NCBI GenBank assembly: GCA_013362315.1
Contig: JABFWL010000268.1
Span: forward strand, 1 to 32,293
Length of the DNA stretch: 32,293 nt
Direction: 5' to 3'
Source of the DNA: Catenulispora sp.
GTDB taxonomy: Bacteria > Actinomycetota > Actinomycetes > Streptomycetales > Catenulisporaceae
Numbering within the stretch: the first letter of the stretch is position 1; every line of letters begins with the position of its first letter. Positions 1-7,665 of this stretch are shown one piece after another. The position numbers and the translations under genes are program-made. Below the pieces are notes generated by a model. The model was not told where the DNA came from. It saw nothing but the letters and a program-made list of their open reading frames with translations, and did not search any database.

Positions 1-368
1 TCGAAGAACCGGCGGCGCAGGGCGATGGTGTCGGGCAGGTCCAGGTCGATCCAGCGCACGCGGCCGTTGTCCACGCGGTCGAACCGGGTGTTCAGCCCGG
101 TGCCGAGCTCCACGACCGTGCCGTCCGGATGCTCGGCCAGGAACGCGCGGACGTACTCGTCGAAGACGGCCGTGCGCAGCACCGTGACCCCGCCGCCCCA
201 GCCCCGGCTGTACCGGCGCACGTCGAAGTCGACGGCGTCGACGATCTCGACGGCCTTCGGATCGCGGACCACCGGGTGCTTCCTGCCGGATTCGCGCGCG
301 CGTCCGGCGAGCGGGATGAACAGAGTCTCCTGGACCGCGCCGAGTTCGACCTTCACTTGTTCCGCCAT
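1..368 (-). CDS. LCM-family SAM-dependent methyltransferase (N-terminal part, runs off the window)
   Basis: The first 122 residues of a class I methyltransferase of the leucine carboxyl methyltransferase (LCM/PPM1) type, common as an O-methyltransferase of unknown substrate in actinomycetes. The family signature VVELGTGLNTRFDR (about residues 85-98) is SAM-binding motif I, and WIDLDLPD (107-113) is the acidic motif II that follows it. The N-terminus carries the typical ETLFIPLAGRARE segment and DPKA. The C-terminal half lies beyond base 1. The ATG at 366-368 has no Shine-Dalgarno sequence. Instead a TATAAC hexamer ends seven bases upstream, so a leaderless mRNA is likely. The gene is divergent from the chaplin gene. 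The family call is confident; the substrate is unknown. Confidence 0.85.
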   Translation of the reverse strand, partial: MAEQVKVELGAVQETLFIPLAGRARESGRKHPVVRDPKAVEIVDAVDFDVRRYSRGWGGGVTVLRTAVFDEYVRAFLAEHPDGTVVELGTGLNTRFDRVDNGRVRWIDLDLPDTIALRRRFF

Positions 369-375
369 GCCCACA

Positions 376-381
376 GTTATA
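376..381 (-). promoter_or_regulatory. -10 element of a leaderless promoter for the LCM methyltransferase
   Basis: On the minus strand TATAAC is followed by seven bases and then the ATG, which would place the transcription start at or next to the A of the start codon. No good -35 hexamer is seen at 17-18 bp. The position relative to the start codon is the main support. Confidence 0.45.
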
Positions 382-504
382 GCGGACCCGGTGTCTCAAT
401 GCCCTGCGATGCTTGGCAGGCCGGCGCCGGCTCGGGTGCGGACCGGGGGAAAGGTCGATCTATACGATGACCCGAACCGATGGGCTAAAGGAGTGAAATA
501 ACGG

Positions 505-524
505 GCGCGCCGCCACCGGCGCGC
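505..524 (+). promoter_or_regulatory. Hairpin in the chaplin 5' leader
   Basis: A perfect 8-bp stem (GCGCGCCG pairing with CGGCGCGC) closes a 4-base loop just upstream of the purine-rich ribosome-binding stretch GAAAGAG at 525-531 and the chaplin ATG at 539. It has no T-run, so it is not a normal terminator. It could affect leader stability or translation; this is inference. Confidence 0.4.
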
Positions 525-538
525 GAAAGAGCTGCGGC

Positions 539-793
539 ATGCTACAGCGCATGATCATTCGCAGGATTCTCGCCACCTTCGCCCTCGTGGCGGCGTCCGT
601 CACGGGCGTCGCCGCCACCGCCTCCGCCGACAACGGCGCGGCCGCCGTCGGCACCGCGGTCGGCTCGCCGGGCATTCTCTCCGGCAACGCCATCCCGATC
701 GCGATCAACATCCCGATCGCCATCTGCGGCAACACCGTCGACATCATCGCGGCGCTCGACCCGGCCATCGGGAACGTCTGCATCGTCGGCTGA
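539..793 (+). CDS. Short chaplin (secreted amyloid-forming surface protein)
   Basis: An 84-residue protein with a signal peptide (RRI plus a hydrophobic core, probable cleavage after ATASA at residue 30), then one chaplin domain (about 40-84). The domain has VGSPGILSGN, an alternating Ile/Pro/Ala stretch, CGNTVDIIAALDPAIGN and a final CIVG. Cys63 and Cys81 fit the two cysteines conserved in chaplins. Short chaplins are exported and assemble into amyloid fibrils on aerial hyphae and spores, lowering surface tension. There is no sorting signal, so it belongs to the short, non-anchored class. ATG at 551 is an alternative start, but the one at 539 is better placed after GAAAGAG. Translation ends ahead of a strong bidirectional hairpin. 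Confidence 0.9.
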   Translation: MLQRMIIRRILATFALVAASVTGVAATASADNGAAAVGTAVGSPGILSGNAIPIAINIPIAICGNTVDIIAALDPAIGNVCIVG

Positions 794-824
794 ATCGAGT
801 GATTCGGCCGCTGTAGCGGAAACG

Positions 825-856
825 TCGGCGCGTCACCGGGGACGGTGGCGCGCCGA
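825..856. terminator. Bidirectional terminator between chaplin and the convergent gene
   Basis: A 13-bp stem (825-837 with 844-856, one G-T wobble at 833/848) and 6-base loop, followed on the plus strand by TCTTCTTCT. It lies between two convergent genes and can serve both. Confidence 0.7.
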
Positions 857-863
857 TCTTCTT

Positions 864-1565
864 CTACTTGTACCAGTACTCCACGCCGCCGTTCCCTGCG
901 CAGGTGCCGCTGGGATGCGGGGAGAACGAAGCGCTGCCATCCTTGCAGGTGGCGGTCTCACCGACCTCGATCGGCGGGACGCCGACCGTCCAGCCGCAGG
1001 AGCCGACGGTGTGGTGCGCACAGGTGCCGCTGAGCTCCGCCGGGGCCGACGACGAACGCGTCGTGGCAGGGGCCGAGGCCGGCGTCTTCGTCGGCGGGGC
1101 CTGCGCAGAGGGCTTAGTCGTCACGGCTGAGGTGTTTGCCGGATGAGTTGGCGCGCTGGACGTCGCGGGCGGTGCCGCCGATGACACAGGCGAGGCCGCG
1201 GACGAAGACCCAACATGCGTTGTCGGGGAGGCCGCGGTGCTGGCCGGCGCCGTTGCGGCGGTCGTGGCGGCTGGTGCATCCGGTGTCGAGGCGGTGACCG
1301 GAGTCGCAGATGCGGTCGTGGTGGCAGACGGTGCCATCGCGGCGGCGTTCTGGGCTGGCGTGGTGGAAGCCGGATGCTTGCTCGGCGCAGCCGCGGCTAT
1401 GGCGAACACGTACACGACCGCGGCGCCCGCCGTCGACCAACGCCGTCGTCTCGACCAGTCCTTGCGCAGCGCTGTGAGCACCCATGCGATGGGAATGGTG
1501 AAAAACGCCAGGGTGAGGACGGCTATCGTCCACCCGCTGCGCCACCAGGGCTGTTTGTAAGGCAT
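864..1565 (-). CDS. Two-helix membrane protein with a DUF3761-like Cys-rich C-terminus
   Basis: A 233-residue protein. Two hydrophobic helices (about 11-33 and 46-62) are separated by a basic loop (RKDWSRRRR). A long Ala/Thr/Ser/Pro-rich linker (about 63-180) leads to a compact tail with CAHH, GSCGW, CKDGSASFSPHPSGTC and GGVEYWYK. The last element resembles the DUF3761 pattern C-x-DG-x-S-x-S-x-H-x-SG-x-C-x-x-x-GGV. The tail probably sits outside the cell on the flexible linker. ATG at 1563-1565 has AAGGG seven bases upstream. Function unknown. The DUF3761 match is from memory of the pattern and moderately sure. Confidence 0.65.
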   Translation of the reverse strand: MPYKQPWWRSGWTIAVLTLAFFTIPIAWVLTALRKDWSRRRRWSTAGAAVVYVFAIAAAAPSKHPASTTPAQNAAAMAPSATTTASATPVTASTPDAPAATTAATAPASTAASPTTHVGSSSAASPVSSAAPPATSSAPTHPANTSAVTTKPSAQAPPTKTPASAPATTRSSSAPAELSGTCAHHTVGSCGWTVGVPPIEVGETATCKDGSASFSPHPSGTCAGNGGVEYWYK

Positions 1566-1642
1566 AAGAGCCCTTATTTTTCGCGCACGCTGTCCGGCCG
1601 TCCATCAGTGCATTCCCCGTAGCGTGCTCCTGGCGTGCCGCC

Positions 1643-2416
1643 TCACCACGTGGGATGCGTGCTCACTCCACCGTCGACGACGAGGTTGTGGCCGGTGATC
1701 CAGGAGGCTAGGGGGGAGGCGAGGAAGACGCAGGCGTTGCCGATGTCGTCGGGGTGTCCGAGGCGGTGGAGTGGGGCGGCGGCGTGCCAGCGGGCGATTC
1801 CGGCGGGCCAGGTCTCGGTGAGGTCGGGGCGGTGGATCAGGCCGGGGGAGACGGTGTTGACGCGGATGCCTCGGGGGCCGTATTCGAGGGCTGCTGAGCG
1901 GGCGAACATGATCAGGGCGGCCTTGGACGCGCTGTAGTGGGCGTGGCCGGTGGCGGGGTGGGTGCCCTCGATCGAGGCGATGTGGATCACTGAGCCGCCG
2001 TCGGGCATCGCGCGGGCCGCGGCCTGGGTGCAGCACACTGCGCTGGTGAGGTTGGCGTCCAGGATCTGACGCCAGTCCGCTGCTGTGGTCTGCTCCAAGG
2101 GGAGCACCGGCTGGATGCCGGCGTTGTTGATCAGGGTGTCCAGGCGGCCGCGCCAGGCGGTGGCGCGGACGATGAGGTCGTGGCAGGCGGCTTCGTCGGT
2201 GAGGTCGGCGCCGAGCAACGTGGCCGAGCCGCCGTCGGCGCTGATCTGGTCGGCCAGGTCCTCGGCGGCGGTGCGGTTGCGGTGGTGGTGCAGCACGACG
2301 GCGGCCCCGGCGGCGGCGAACCGGCCGGCGACGCCCGCGCCGATGCCGCCGCTCGCGCCGGTGACGAGCACGACGGTGCCGGTCAGGTCCGGCAGGGCCG
2401 AGTCGGTGCGGCTCAC
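1643..2416 (-). CDS. SDR-family NAD(P)-dependent oxidoreductase
   Basis: A 257-residue classical short-chain dehydrogenase/reductase of normal length. Cofactor motif TGASGGIGAG lies near residues 19-28, NNAGIQ follows the fourth strand, the catalytic Ser is in HIASIEG, and the YSASK pair supplies Tyr and Lys. The late SPGLIHRP segment and the C-terminal VVDGG are typical. The substrate cannot be read. The GTG start overlaps the stop of the upstream cupin gene as GTGA, so the two are translationally coupled and form an operon. Confidence 0.9.
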   Translation of the reverse strand: MSRTDSALPDLTGTVVLVTGASGGIGAGVAGRFAAAGAAVVLHHHRNRTAAEDLADQISADGGSATLLGADLTDEAACHDLIVRATAWRGRLDTLINNAGIQPVLPLEQTTAADWRQILDANLTSAVCCTQAAARAMPDGGSVIHIASIEGTHPATGHAHYSASKAALIMFARSAALEYGPRGIRVNTVSPGLIHRPDLTETWPAGIARWHAAAPLHRLGHPDDIGNACVFLASPLASWITGHNLVVDGGVSTHPTW

Positions 2417-3033
2417 CGATCGGCCCTCGTCGAGTCGTCCTGGCCGTGCAGGTCGTCCTCACCGTGAAGATCGTTGCCGCCGTGGAGACCGTCGCTGCCA
2501 TGGAGATCGTCAGGCATACGCCGCGGACCGTCGGCACGACACAGAGCTCTGATCAGTACCTCCCGCTCCGGGTACCTCCGCACCAACTCCTCGACATCCC
2601 CGCCCTCATAGTCGGCCGGCACGAAACCGGGCGCCATCGTCGTGCCGAACAACGACCACGCCCCACCCGGTGCGACCCGCGCCCCCATCCACGTCCCGGC
2701 CGGCACAACAAACTGCACCACGGTCTGCACCAGCTCCCCGTCTCCGCCGCCCAGCAACCGCACCTCGTGGCGGCCGTCGGCATGCAGCAGCAACAGCTCC
2801 AACGCGTCCCCGCGATAGAAGTGCCAGACCTCGTCGATCGGCAGTCGGTGCATGGCGGAGAAGTCACCGGGCTCGGCGGTGAGCAGCATCAAGATCGCCG
2901 ACCCCGCCGGACGACCGCTAGCGTCCTCGGGACCGGCCCAGGTCCGCCGGAACCGGCCTCCCTCCGCCGGCAGCGGCTCCAGGCCGAGGCGCACGGCGAG
3001 CTCGTCGGCCGTGCTCACTCCGCGATGCTTCAC
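2413..3033 (-). CDS. Cupin family protein (DUF985 type) with a C-terminal hexapeptide repeat
   Basis: A 206-residue protein. The segment from about residue 13 to 165 (LGLEPLPAEGGRFRRTW, MHRLPIDEVWHFYRGDALELLLL, VVPAGTWMGARV, WSLFGTTMAPGF) matches the DUF985/Cupin_5 family of small single-domain beta-barrel proteins, which are poorly characterised. The tail after about residue 175 is a low-complexity array of four units of the type DDLHGx, which is extra to the family. GTG start with AGGGAGC upstream. First gene of a coupled operon with the SDR, so a small-molecule modification pair is plausible. Confidence 0.85.
   Translation of the reverse strand: MKHRGVSTADELAVRLGLEPLPAEGGRFRRTWAGPEDASGRPAGSAILMLLTAEPGDFSAMHRLPIDEVWHFYRGDALELLLLHADGRHEVRLLGGGDGELVQTVVQFVVPAGTWMGARVAPGGAWSLFGTTMAPGFVPADYEGGDVEELVRRYPEREVLIRALCRADGPRRMPDDLHGSDGLHGGNDLHGEDDLHGQDDSTRADR
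2428..2509. repeat. 18-bp tandem repeat coding DLHG hexapeptides
   Basis: About four imperfect 18-bp units at the 3' end of the cupin gene encode DDLHGS, DGLHGG, NDLHGE and DDLHGQ. The repeats end a few codons before the stop, which suggests local slippage expansion. Confidence 0.7.
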
Positions 3034-3082
3034 CGGCGCTCCCTGCGATCGAAACCGTTCGCACGGGCCTGGAACCGCGCCG

Positions 3083-3130
3083 CGCTGTGCTGTGTTGAGT
3101 AGTGCTGTGCTGCGCTCTGCTCTGCTCTGT
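3083..3130. repeat. Low-complexity pentamer-like repeat after a stop codon
   Basis: A stretch built of GCTCT, GCTGT and TGCTG words (for example three consecutive GCTCT-like units) directly abuts the TAG stop of the minus-strand methyltransferase at 3131. It fills most of the gap to the cupin start. No promoter or hairpin is obvious in it. Confidence 0.6.
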
Positions 3131-3970
3131 CTAGCGTTTCACAGCCACCCCGGCGTACATCGCGATGTCCTGGTCGCGGATCGGCTCGGCGTCGGCGTCC
3201 GGCCGCCAGTGGTGGACCAGGGCGACGCCGGGGTCGAGCAGTTCCAGGCCCTTGAAGAAGGCCTCGGTCTCGGCCTTGTCCCGGACCTGCAGCGGAATGC
3301 CGCGGGCGTTGTACTCCCGGCTCACGCCGCCCACGCCCACCGGGTCGGTGTCGCCGGTGAACACCGTCAGCGCCAGGAAGCTGCCGGGGGCCAGCGCGTC
3401 CATCAGCCGGCGCACGATGCCCTGCGGGTCGTCCTCGTCCAGGACGAAGTGCACGATGGCGATCAGCGACAGCGCCACCGGGCGGGAGAAGTCGATCACA
3501 TCGCGCAGGCGGGAGCTGTTGAGGATGGAGTCCGGGTCGCGGAAGTCCGCGTCGATGTAGCAGGTGCGGCCCTCCGGGGTGCTGGACATCAGCGCCCGGG
3601 CATGGGTCAGCACGATCGGGTCGTTGTCCACGTACCCGACCCGGGACTCCGGCGCTATCGCCTGGGCGATCTCGTGCACGTTCGGCGAGGTGGGGATGCC
3701 GGTGCCGATGTCCAGGAACTGCCGCATGCCGTACTGCTCGCCCAGGATGCGCACCACGCGCTGCATGAAGTTGCGGGTGGTGCGCATCGATATCGGCAGC
3801 GACGGCCAGGCCTCGACGGAGGCGTGGGCGGCGGTCCGGTCGGCCTCGAAGTTGGTCTTCCCGCCGATCAGATAGTCGTAGACCCGCGCGGCGTGCGGTA
3901 CGTCCATCCGCAGGTCGACCGATGGGTAGTCGTCCTGCGACTGCTGCTCGTCCGGGACCTCGCTGGCCAT
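3131..3970 (-). CDS. DUF574 / Methyltransf_19 SAM-dependent methyltransferase
   Basis: A 279-residue protein of the actinomycete-specific S-adenosyl methyltransferase family (PF04672). Visible family signatures are HAARVYDYLIGGKTNFEADR near the N-terminus, FLDIGTGIPTSPNVHE (motif I), YVDNDPIVLTHARAL (motif II) and a C-terminal HHWRPD. These proteins are numerous in Streptomyces-like genomes; their substrates are unknown. The ATG at 3968-3970 is chosen because GGAGG lies seven bases upstream. An upstream in-frame ATG at 4016-4018 would add 16 low-complexity residues and lacks such a site. Confidence 0.9.
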   Translation of the reverse strand: MASEVPDEQQSQDDYPSVDLRMDVPHAARVYDYLIGGKTNFEADRTAAHASVEAWPSLPISMRTTRNFMQRVVRILGEQYGMRQFLDIGTGIPTSPNVHEIAQAIAPESRVGYVDNDPIVLTHARALMSSTPEGRTCYIDADFRDPDSILNSSRLRDVIDFSRPVALSLIAIVHFVLDEDDPQGIVRRLMDALAPGSFLALTVFTGDTDPVGVGGVSREYNARGIPLQVRDKAETEAFFKGLELLDPGVALVHHWRPDADAEPIRDQDIAMYAGVAVKR

Positions 3971-4112
3971 CTTCGCGCCTCCGTTGTCGCTATCGCTGTG
4001 CGTCTTCGCGGCCGCCACCCGGCGATCCTCGTCAGCGCATGGTAACGAGGTTCGGGGCCGAACGCAGAGTCCTCACTCGGGATTCCGCGTGCTGACACAG
4101 CGGTGCCCGGTA

Positions 4113-4148
4113 GACAGAGGTGACAGAGGTGACGAAGGTGACGACAAG
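4113..4148. repeat. 9-bp tandem repeat, four units
   Basis: Units GACAGAGGT, GACAGAGGT, GACGAAGGT and GACGACAAG follow head to tail in the gap downstream of the lipoprotein gene stop (4192, minus strand). The gap 3971-4191 otherwise holds the methyltransferase ribosome-binding site. Confidence 0.7.
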
Positions 4149-4191
4149 GAGGTGTGGATTCCTGCGAACAGTTCTAGAGGCGAGGTATCAC

Positions 4192-4662
4192 TTAGTGCCG
4201 AACCGCGGCCGTCACCTTCACGGTGATCGTTCCCGACAAGTCCCGGTTGCTCTTGGCCGTGGCGTCCTTCGAACCGTTGGCCGGCACCTGCGACACGGTG
4301 AGCACCGCGGCGTCCACGAGAGAGCCGCCGGCATCGTGGAAGCTGACCGCCACGGTGTAGTCGTGGACTTCCGACGTCGGGTTGCTCACCTTCAGCCGGG
4401 TCACGGCCTTGCCGTCCGAGCCGATGGTGACCGCCCCCGCGCTCACGTCCCCGGCGGCGTCGACACCGCCCTTGACCTTGGCGATCGCCGAGGAGGCGGC
4501 TTCGGACGCCTTCGACGCCGCGCTGGACAGCGCGCTCACGCCCGGCGTGGAGGAATTGCTTCCGCAGCCGGCCGCGGTCAGGGCCGCGACGGCGATCAGC
4601 GCGGTACCGGCCAGCCGGCCGCGGCGGCCCGCCGAGGGCTTGGTCACCATGTCCGTTGCCAT
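4192..4662 (-). CDS. Putative lipoprotein, small beta-rich extracellular domain
   Basis: A 156-residue protein. The N-terminus is basic (KPSAGRRGR), then comes a hydrophobic stretch ending in the lipobox LTAAGC, so Cys33 would be lipidated and the protein anchored on the outer face of the membrane. An Ala/Ser-rich helical spacer follows (about 36-66). The rest (TRLKVSNPTSEVHDYTVAVSFHD, TVSQVPANGS, GTITVKVTA) looks like an FxLYD-style beta-sandwich, seen in many actinobacterial lipoproteins. ATG with GGGGG upstream. Function unknown. Confidence 0.75.
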   Translation of the reverse strand: MATDMVTKPSAGRRGRLAGTALIAVAALTAAGCGSNSSTPGVSALSSAASKASEAASSAIAKVKGGVDAAGDVSAGAVTIGSDGKAVTRLKVSNPTSEVHDYTVAVSFHDAGGSLVDAAVLTVSQVPANGSKDATAKSNRDLSGTITVKVTAAVRH

Positions 4663-4753
4663 GCCCCCACATTCCGCTGAACAGCGGCGCCGCCGCCATC
4701 GGCGGAATCCGAACGGGTGAGAAGAAACCCGCGGACCGCCGGTCGCCGGCCGG

Positions 4754-5503
4754 TCAGCCGAAGTAGCGCGTGAAGGGCTCCGGACCGGCTCCCAAACCGT
4801 GGTTGAACGGGTTCTCCAGGTTGTAGATGAGGATCAGCATGAAGCCGATCAGCGCCACCATCCCCATCACCATGCCGATGTGCGTGAAGCGTTGCTCGAT
4901 GCCGTAGGCGAAGGTCAGGCCGATGGTCAGAAAGCCGCCGAGGACCAGGCCGATCCACAGGACCGACGGCATCCGCTTGTCCGCGTCGTCCAGTCGGCCC
5001 CGGCGCGCGTCGGCGAGCGTGGTGAGCTGCGTCGTGGCGTCGGACAGGACGTCCTGGCGCGCGGTGGTGGCCACGTCGCAGGACAGCATGGCGGTACGCA
5101 GGTTCGACAGCAGGTTCCAGCCGGTGTCGTCGATCTCCTTGCCGTTGCGCATCGCCGGCCATTCGGCGCTGACGACGAAGTGCGCGTAGGAGGTCGCGGC
5201 GGCCTGGATCCGCTGTTGGTCGGCCGGAAGCATGGCGCCGCCGAGCAAAGAGACCTCGTGGAGGGAGCTGGCCTCGGTGGCGACGTGGCCCTGCGCGCTG
5301 TCCTTGTCCTCCCACACCGCGACCAGGGCCAGCGCCAGGATCAGCGCGTAGACGACGCCGACGACCATGGTCACGTAGCCGGCGACGTCCTCGCGGTCCT
5401 CCTCTTCCTTGACCGGGAAGAAGCGCACCTTGATCAGTAAGCCGAGGAAACCGACAAGGGCGGCGAAGGCGACCACGATCAGGCCGCTGATTACGTTGGA
5501 CAT
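4754..5503 (-). CDS. DUF4239 (bestrophin-like) integral membrane protein
   Basis: A 249-residue protein with four predicted helices: two near the N-terminus (about 5-27 and 42-66) and two near the C-terminus (about 182-203 and 210-232). A soluble helical region lies between them (HVATEASSLHEV, LPADQQRIQAAATSYAHFVVSAEWPAM). This arrangement and the ExSSLxxv and WP motifs are those of DUF4239. GGGAG precedes the ATG. The role is not established. It is transcribed in the same direction as the lipoprotein, 91 bases away, and could share its mRNA. Confidence 0.85.
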   Translation of the reverse strand: MSNVISGLIVVAFAALVGFLGLLIKVRFFPVKEEEDREDVAGYVTMVVGVVYALILALALVAVWEDKDSAQGHVATEASSLHEVSLLGGAMLPADQQRIQAAATSYAHFVVSAEWPAMRNGKEIDDTGWNLLSNLRTAMLSCDVATTARQDVLSDATTQLTTLADARRGRLDDADKRMPSVLWIGLVLGGFLTIGLTFAYGIEQRFTHIGMVMGMVALIGFMLILIYNLENPFNHGLGAGPEPFTRYFG

Positions 5504-5588
5504 CCACGCTCCCGCGAGAGTCTGGTGCCTTCTGAGAGGCTGTGCTTTCTGGGGTTCCCGAGCTTCCAGGCTTGCCGTGCTTCTGGCC

Positions 5589-5604
5589 GGCCATCCGGCC
5601 TGCT
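5589..5604. terminator. Possible terminator after the DUF11-like gene
   Basis: GGCCGG and CCGGCC around a 4-base loop lie 11 bases downstream of the stop codon (minus strand). It has no clear T-run, so it is a weak call. Confidence 0.3.
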
Positions 5605-5614
5605 TCCGGCCCTG

Positions 5615-6799
5615 CTACTTGCGACGTGCTGCCAGTACTGCCGCGGCGCCCGCGGCCGGCATCATCATGACGAGGAGGAACAGGGGTGTCTTGAGTCCGG
5701 GACGGGACGGGAGCGTCGCCGCTTCCTTTTTCGGCGGCTGGGGCGTGCTGGGAGTGGCTGACGGAGGTGGCGGGGGACTCTTCGGCGGAGGCGCCGAAGA
5801 CGGTGGCGAGGTGACCGGTGGCGGGGTGACCGGTGGCGCTGGCGCGGAACTGGTCGGAGCAGGTGGCGTCGGAGTCGGGCTGGGAGTCGGGTGCGGGCTC
5901 GGCGGCGGCGTGGTCGGCGGGCTCGGTGAAGGCGTCGGCGTCGGTGAAGGAGTCGGCGTCGGTGAAGGAGTCGGAGACGGCGTGCCGGGCGGCGGTGGCA
6001 ACGCGACGATCGTGAAGTCCGCCGCCGCACTGGCCGTGGCCTTCGGCGGCGGCACCGACTGCCCGCCCGCGCCGACGGTCGTCGTCCGGTCGTCGGCCGA
6101 GGCGGCCAGGACGCTGCGATACGTTCCGGGCGCCAAGTGCTCCGTGCCGGTGCAGGTCAGGGATGCACCCGGCGCCAGACCCGAGCCGGGCTGCGGGCAG
6201 GCCACGCCGGAGCTCAGCGCCGTATCGGTCGCCGCGAAGTCGAACAGCGGTGCGTTCCCGGTATTGGTGACGACGTAGGTCAGCGTCGCCGTGCCACCAT
6301 CGGTGTCAGGCTTCACCGATACGTGATCGGTGGCAGCCAGCGAGCTGCCGACGCCGTGGTACCCGACCGCAGCCGACGCGCTGACCTGGTCCTGATCGTC
6401 ATCGTCGTCGTCACCGTCCTCATCGGCGCGCGCGGTCACCGTGACCGTCCCGGAGTGCGTTCCGGGCACCGCGGTGAGCCGCACGACGCAGTCCGCACTC
6501 GCGCCATGCCGCAGCACCACCGAGTTCCCGCCCCCGGCGCAGCTCACCGAGCCGCCGAGCGCGTCCGGTTCGGTGACCTGCACGGCCACCAGCCGCGCCT
6601 CGCCGCCGTTGTGCAGCAAGTAGTCGACGACCACGGGGTCGCCGGCCCGGATCAGTGGGGTGGACGCGCCCGGACGCGAGTTCACCGTGACGGAGATATC
6701 GAGCTGCGGTGCGGGGCAGGGCCGACACAGCAATCCCGATAAGGACAATGGCGCGAGAAGCGCACAAAGGAGCGATATATGGCACGTTGAGGGGGTCAT
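5615..6799 (-). CDS. Secreted, membrane-anchored protein with DUF11-like repeats and a Pro-rich stalk
   Basis: A 394-residue protein. An N-terminal signal sequence (LLCALLAPLSLSGLL) is followed by two beta-sandwich segments of DUF11 type: about 36-135 (ISVTVNSRPGASTPLIRAGDPVVVDYLLHNGG) and about 155-245 (DTDGGTATLTYVVTNTGNAPL). They are separated by an acidic run (EDGDDDDDDQD). A long Pro/Thr/Ser stalk and a C-terminal hydrophobic helix ending in ARRK complete it. That tail resembles a cell-wall sorting signal, but no clear LPxTG is present (LPSRPG precedes the helix). The reading frame stays open far upstream, but the signal sequence marks ATG 6797-6799 as the start. Probably a surface adhesin or structural protein. 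Confidence 0.75.
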   Translation of the reverse strand: MTPSTCHISLLCALLAPLSLSGLLCRPCPAPQLDISVTVNSRPGASTPLIRAGDPVVVDYLLHNGGEARLVAVQVTEPDALGGSVSCAGGGNSVVLRHGASADCVVRLTAVPGTHSGTVTVTARADEDGDDDDDDQDQVSASAAVGYHGVGSSLAATDHVSVKPDTDGGTATLTYVVTNTGNAPLFDFAATDTALSSGVACPQPGSGLAPGASLTCTGTEHLAPGTYRSVLAASADDRTTTVGAGGQSVPPPKATASAAADFTIVALPPPPGTPSPTPSPTPTPSPTPTPSPSPPTTPPPSPHPTPSPTPTPPAPTSSAPAPPVTPPPVTSPPSSAPPPKSPPPPPSATPSTPQPPKKEAATLPSRPGLKTPLFLLVMMMPAAGAAAVLAARRK

Positions 6800-6850
6800 T
6801 GATCCGCACGGTAGCGCCGGTGTAAGGGGCGGTGCCAGGGTTGCTCGGAG

Positions 6851-6954
6851 TGGCGAAGATTGGCGAAAGAAGCCATCACAGAGCTCGGACTCCCCGCGCA
6901 AGCCTGCGATGCAGAGCTCTGAGCGGTCGGAAGCATGCATCCGGGGCATACGAT
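6851..6954 (+). promoter_or_regulatory. Promoter-operator region of the XRE-cupin gene
   Basis: A TACGAT -10 hexamer (6949-6954) ends seven bases before the ATG at 6962, implying a leaderless transcript. Upstream are a perfect 10-bp palindrome CAGAGCTCTG (6912-6921), a matching CAGAGCTC at 6879-6886 centred about 33 bp away, and a direct repeat TGGCGAA at 6851 and 6861. The spacing suggests operator sites on one DNA face, possibly for autoregulation by the adjacent XRE protein. The divergent DUF11-like gene shares this region. Confidence 0.4.
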
Positions 6955-6961
6955 GTTGCCT

Positions 6962-7531
6962 ATGACGCAAGAGCGCGACGAACTGGACAACCTGGTGCGC
7001 AAGCGCCTCCGTGCCTTGCGGGTGGCGCAGGGCTGGTCGCTCGAGGAACTGGCCGTGCGCGCCAACGTCAGCCAGTCCACGCTCTCCCGGATCGAGAACG
7101 GCCAGCGCCGCCTCGCCCTGGACCAGCTCGTCACCCTGGCCCGCGCCCTGGACACGTCGCTGGACCAGCTGGTCGAGAGTGCTTCCGACGATGTGGTGAC
7201 CAGCCCGGTGATCGACGGCGCGCACGGGCTCATGCGCTGGCCGGTCAAGGGCGACCCGGGCATGACGGTGGTGCGTCAGCGGATGACCGAGCCGCCGCCG
7301 GACAATCTGGCCCGGATGCGCGCGCATCCGGGGCGGGAATGGCTGGTCGTGCTGTCCGGGACCGCGATACTCCTGCTGGGGCAGCGGCGCTTCCGCGTTG
7401 AGACGAACCAGGCCGCCGAGTTCCCTACGATGCTGCCGCACGCCATCGGCGCCGAGGGCGGACCGTGCGAGATCCTGGGGATCTTCGACCGCGATGCGCG
7501 CCGGAGCCATCAGCGCGACACGGCTGATTGA
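6962..7531 (+). CDS. XRE-family transcriptional regulator with C-terminal cupin domain
   Basis: A 189-residue two-domain regulator. A helix-turn-helix of the Cro/XRE type occupies residues 12-68 (LRALRVAQGWSLEELAVRANVSQSTLSRIENGQRR). A cupin-like beta-barrel follows (about 85-180: RMRAHPGREWLVVLSGTAILLLGQRRF, then LPHAIGAEGGPCEIL), which in this family binds a small ligand and controls DNA binding. The ATG at 6962 is preferred because MTQERDELDNLVRKRLRALR is the usual family start and a -10 element lies directly upstream. Using the ATG at 6935 would put the -10 inside the gene. Divergent from the DUF11-like gene, which it may control together with itself. Confidence 0.9.
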   Translation: MTQERDELDNLVRKRLRALRVAQGWSLEELAVRANVSQSTLSRIENGQRRLALDQLVTLARALDTSLDQLVESASDDVVTSPVIDGAHGLMRWPVKGDPGMTVVRQRMTEPPPDNLARMRAHPGREWLVVLSGTAILLLGQRRFRVETNQAAEFPTMLPHAIGAEGGPCEILGIFDRDARRSHQRDTAD

Positions 7532-7619
7532 GCTGGCGACTGAGCCGCCTATTGAGCTGACGACTGCCTGGGTCGCTTTGCGCCGCAAGCATCGTCCGCA
7601 TCCACCTTCTTGCGTATTA

Positions 7620-7659
7620 GGCATGAAGCCATGCCCAAATCGCACAATGCACCTACGCT
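7620..7659 (+). promoter_or_regulatory. Operator-like inverted repeat and leaderless -10 of the methyltransferase gene
   Basis: GGCATG (7620-7625) and CATGCC (7630-7635) form an inverted repeat with a 4-base spacer in the -35 region. TACGCT (7654-7659) is a -10 candidate six bases before the ATG at 7666. No ribosome-binding site precedes the ATG. Confidence 0.4.
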
Positions 7660-7665
7660 TAAGGC

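Noticed and set aside
487-501. AAAGGAG followed by GTG-AAA-TAA before the chaplin gene
   Set aside because: It resembles a ribosome-binding site, but the start it would serve is followed at once by a stop; no support for a leader peptide.
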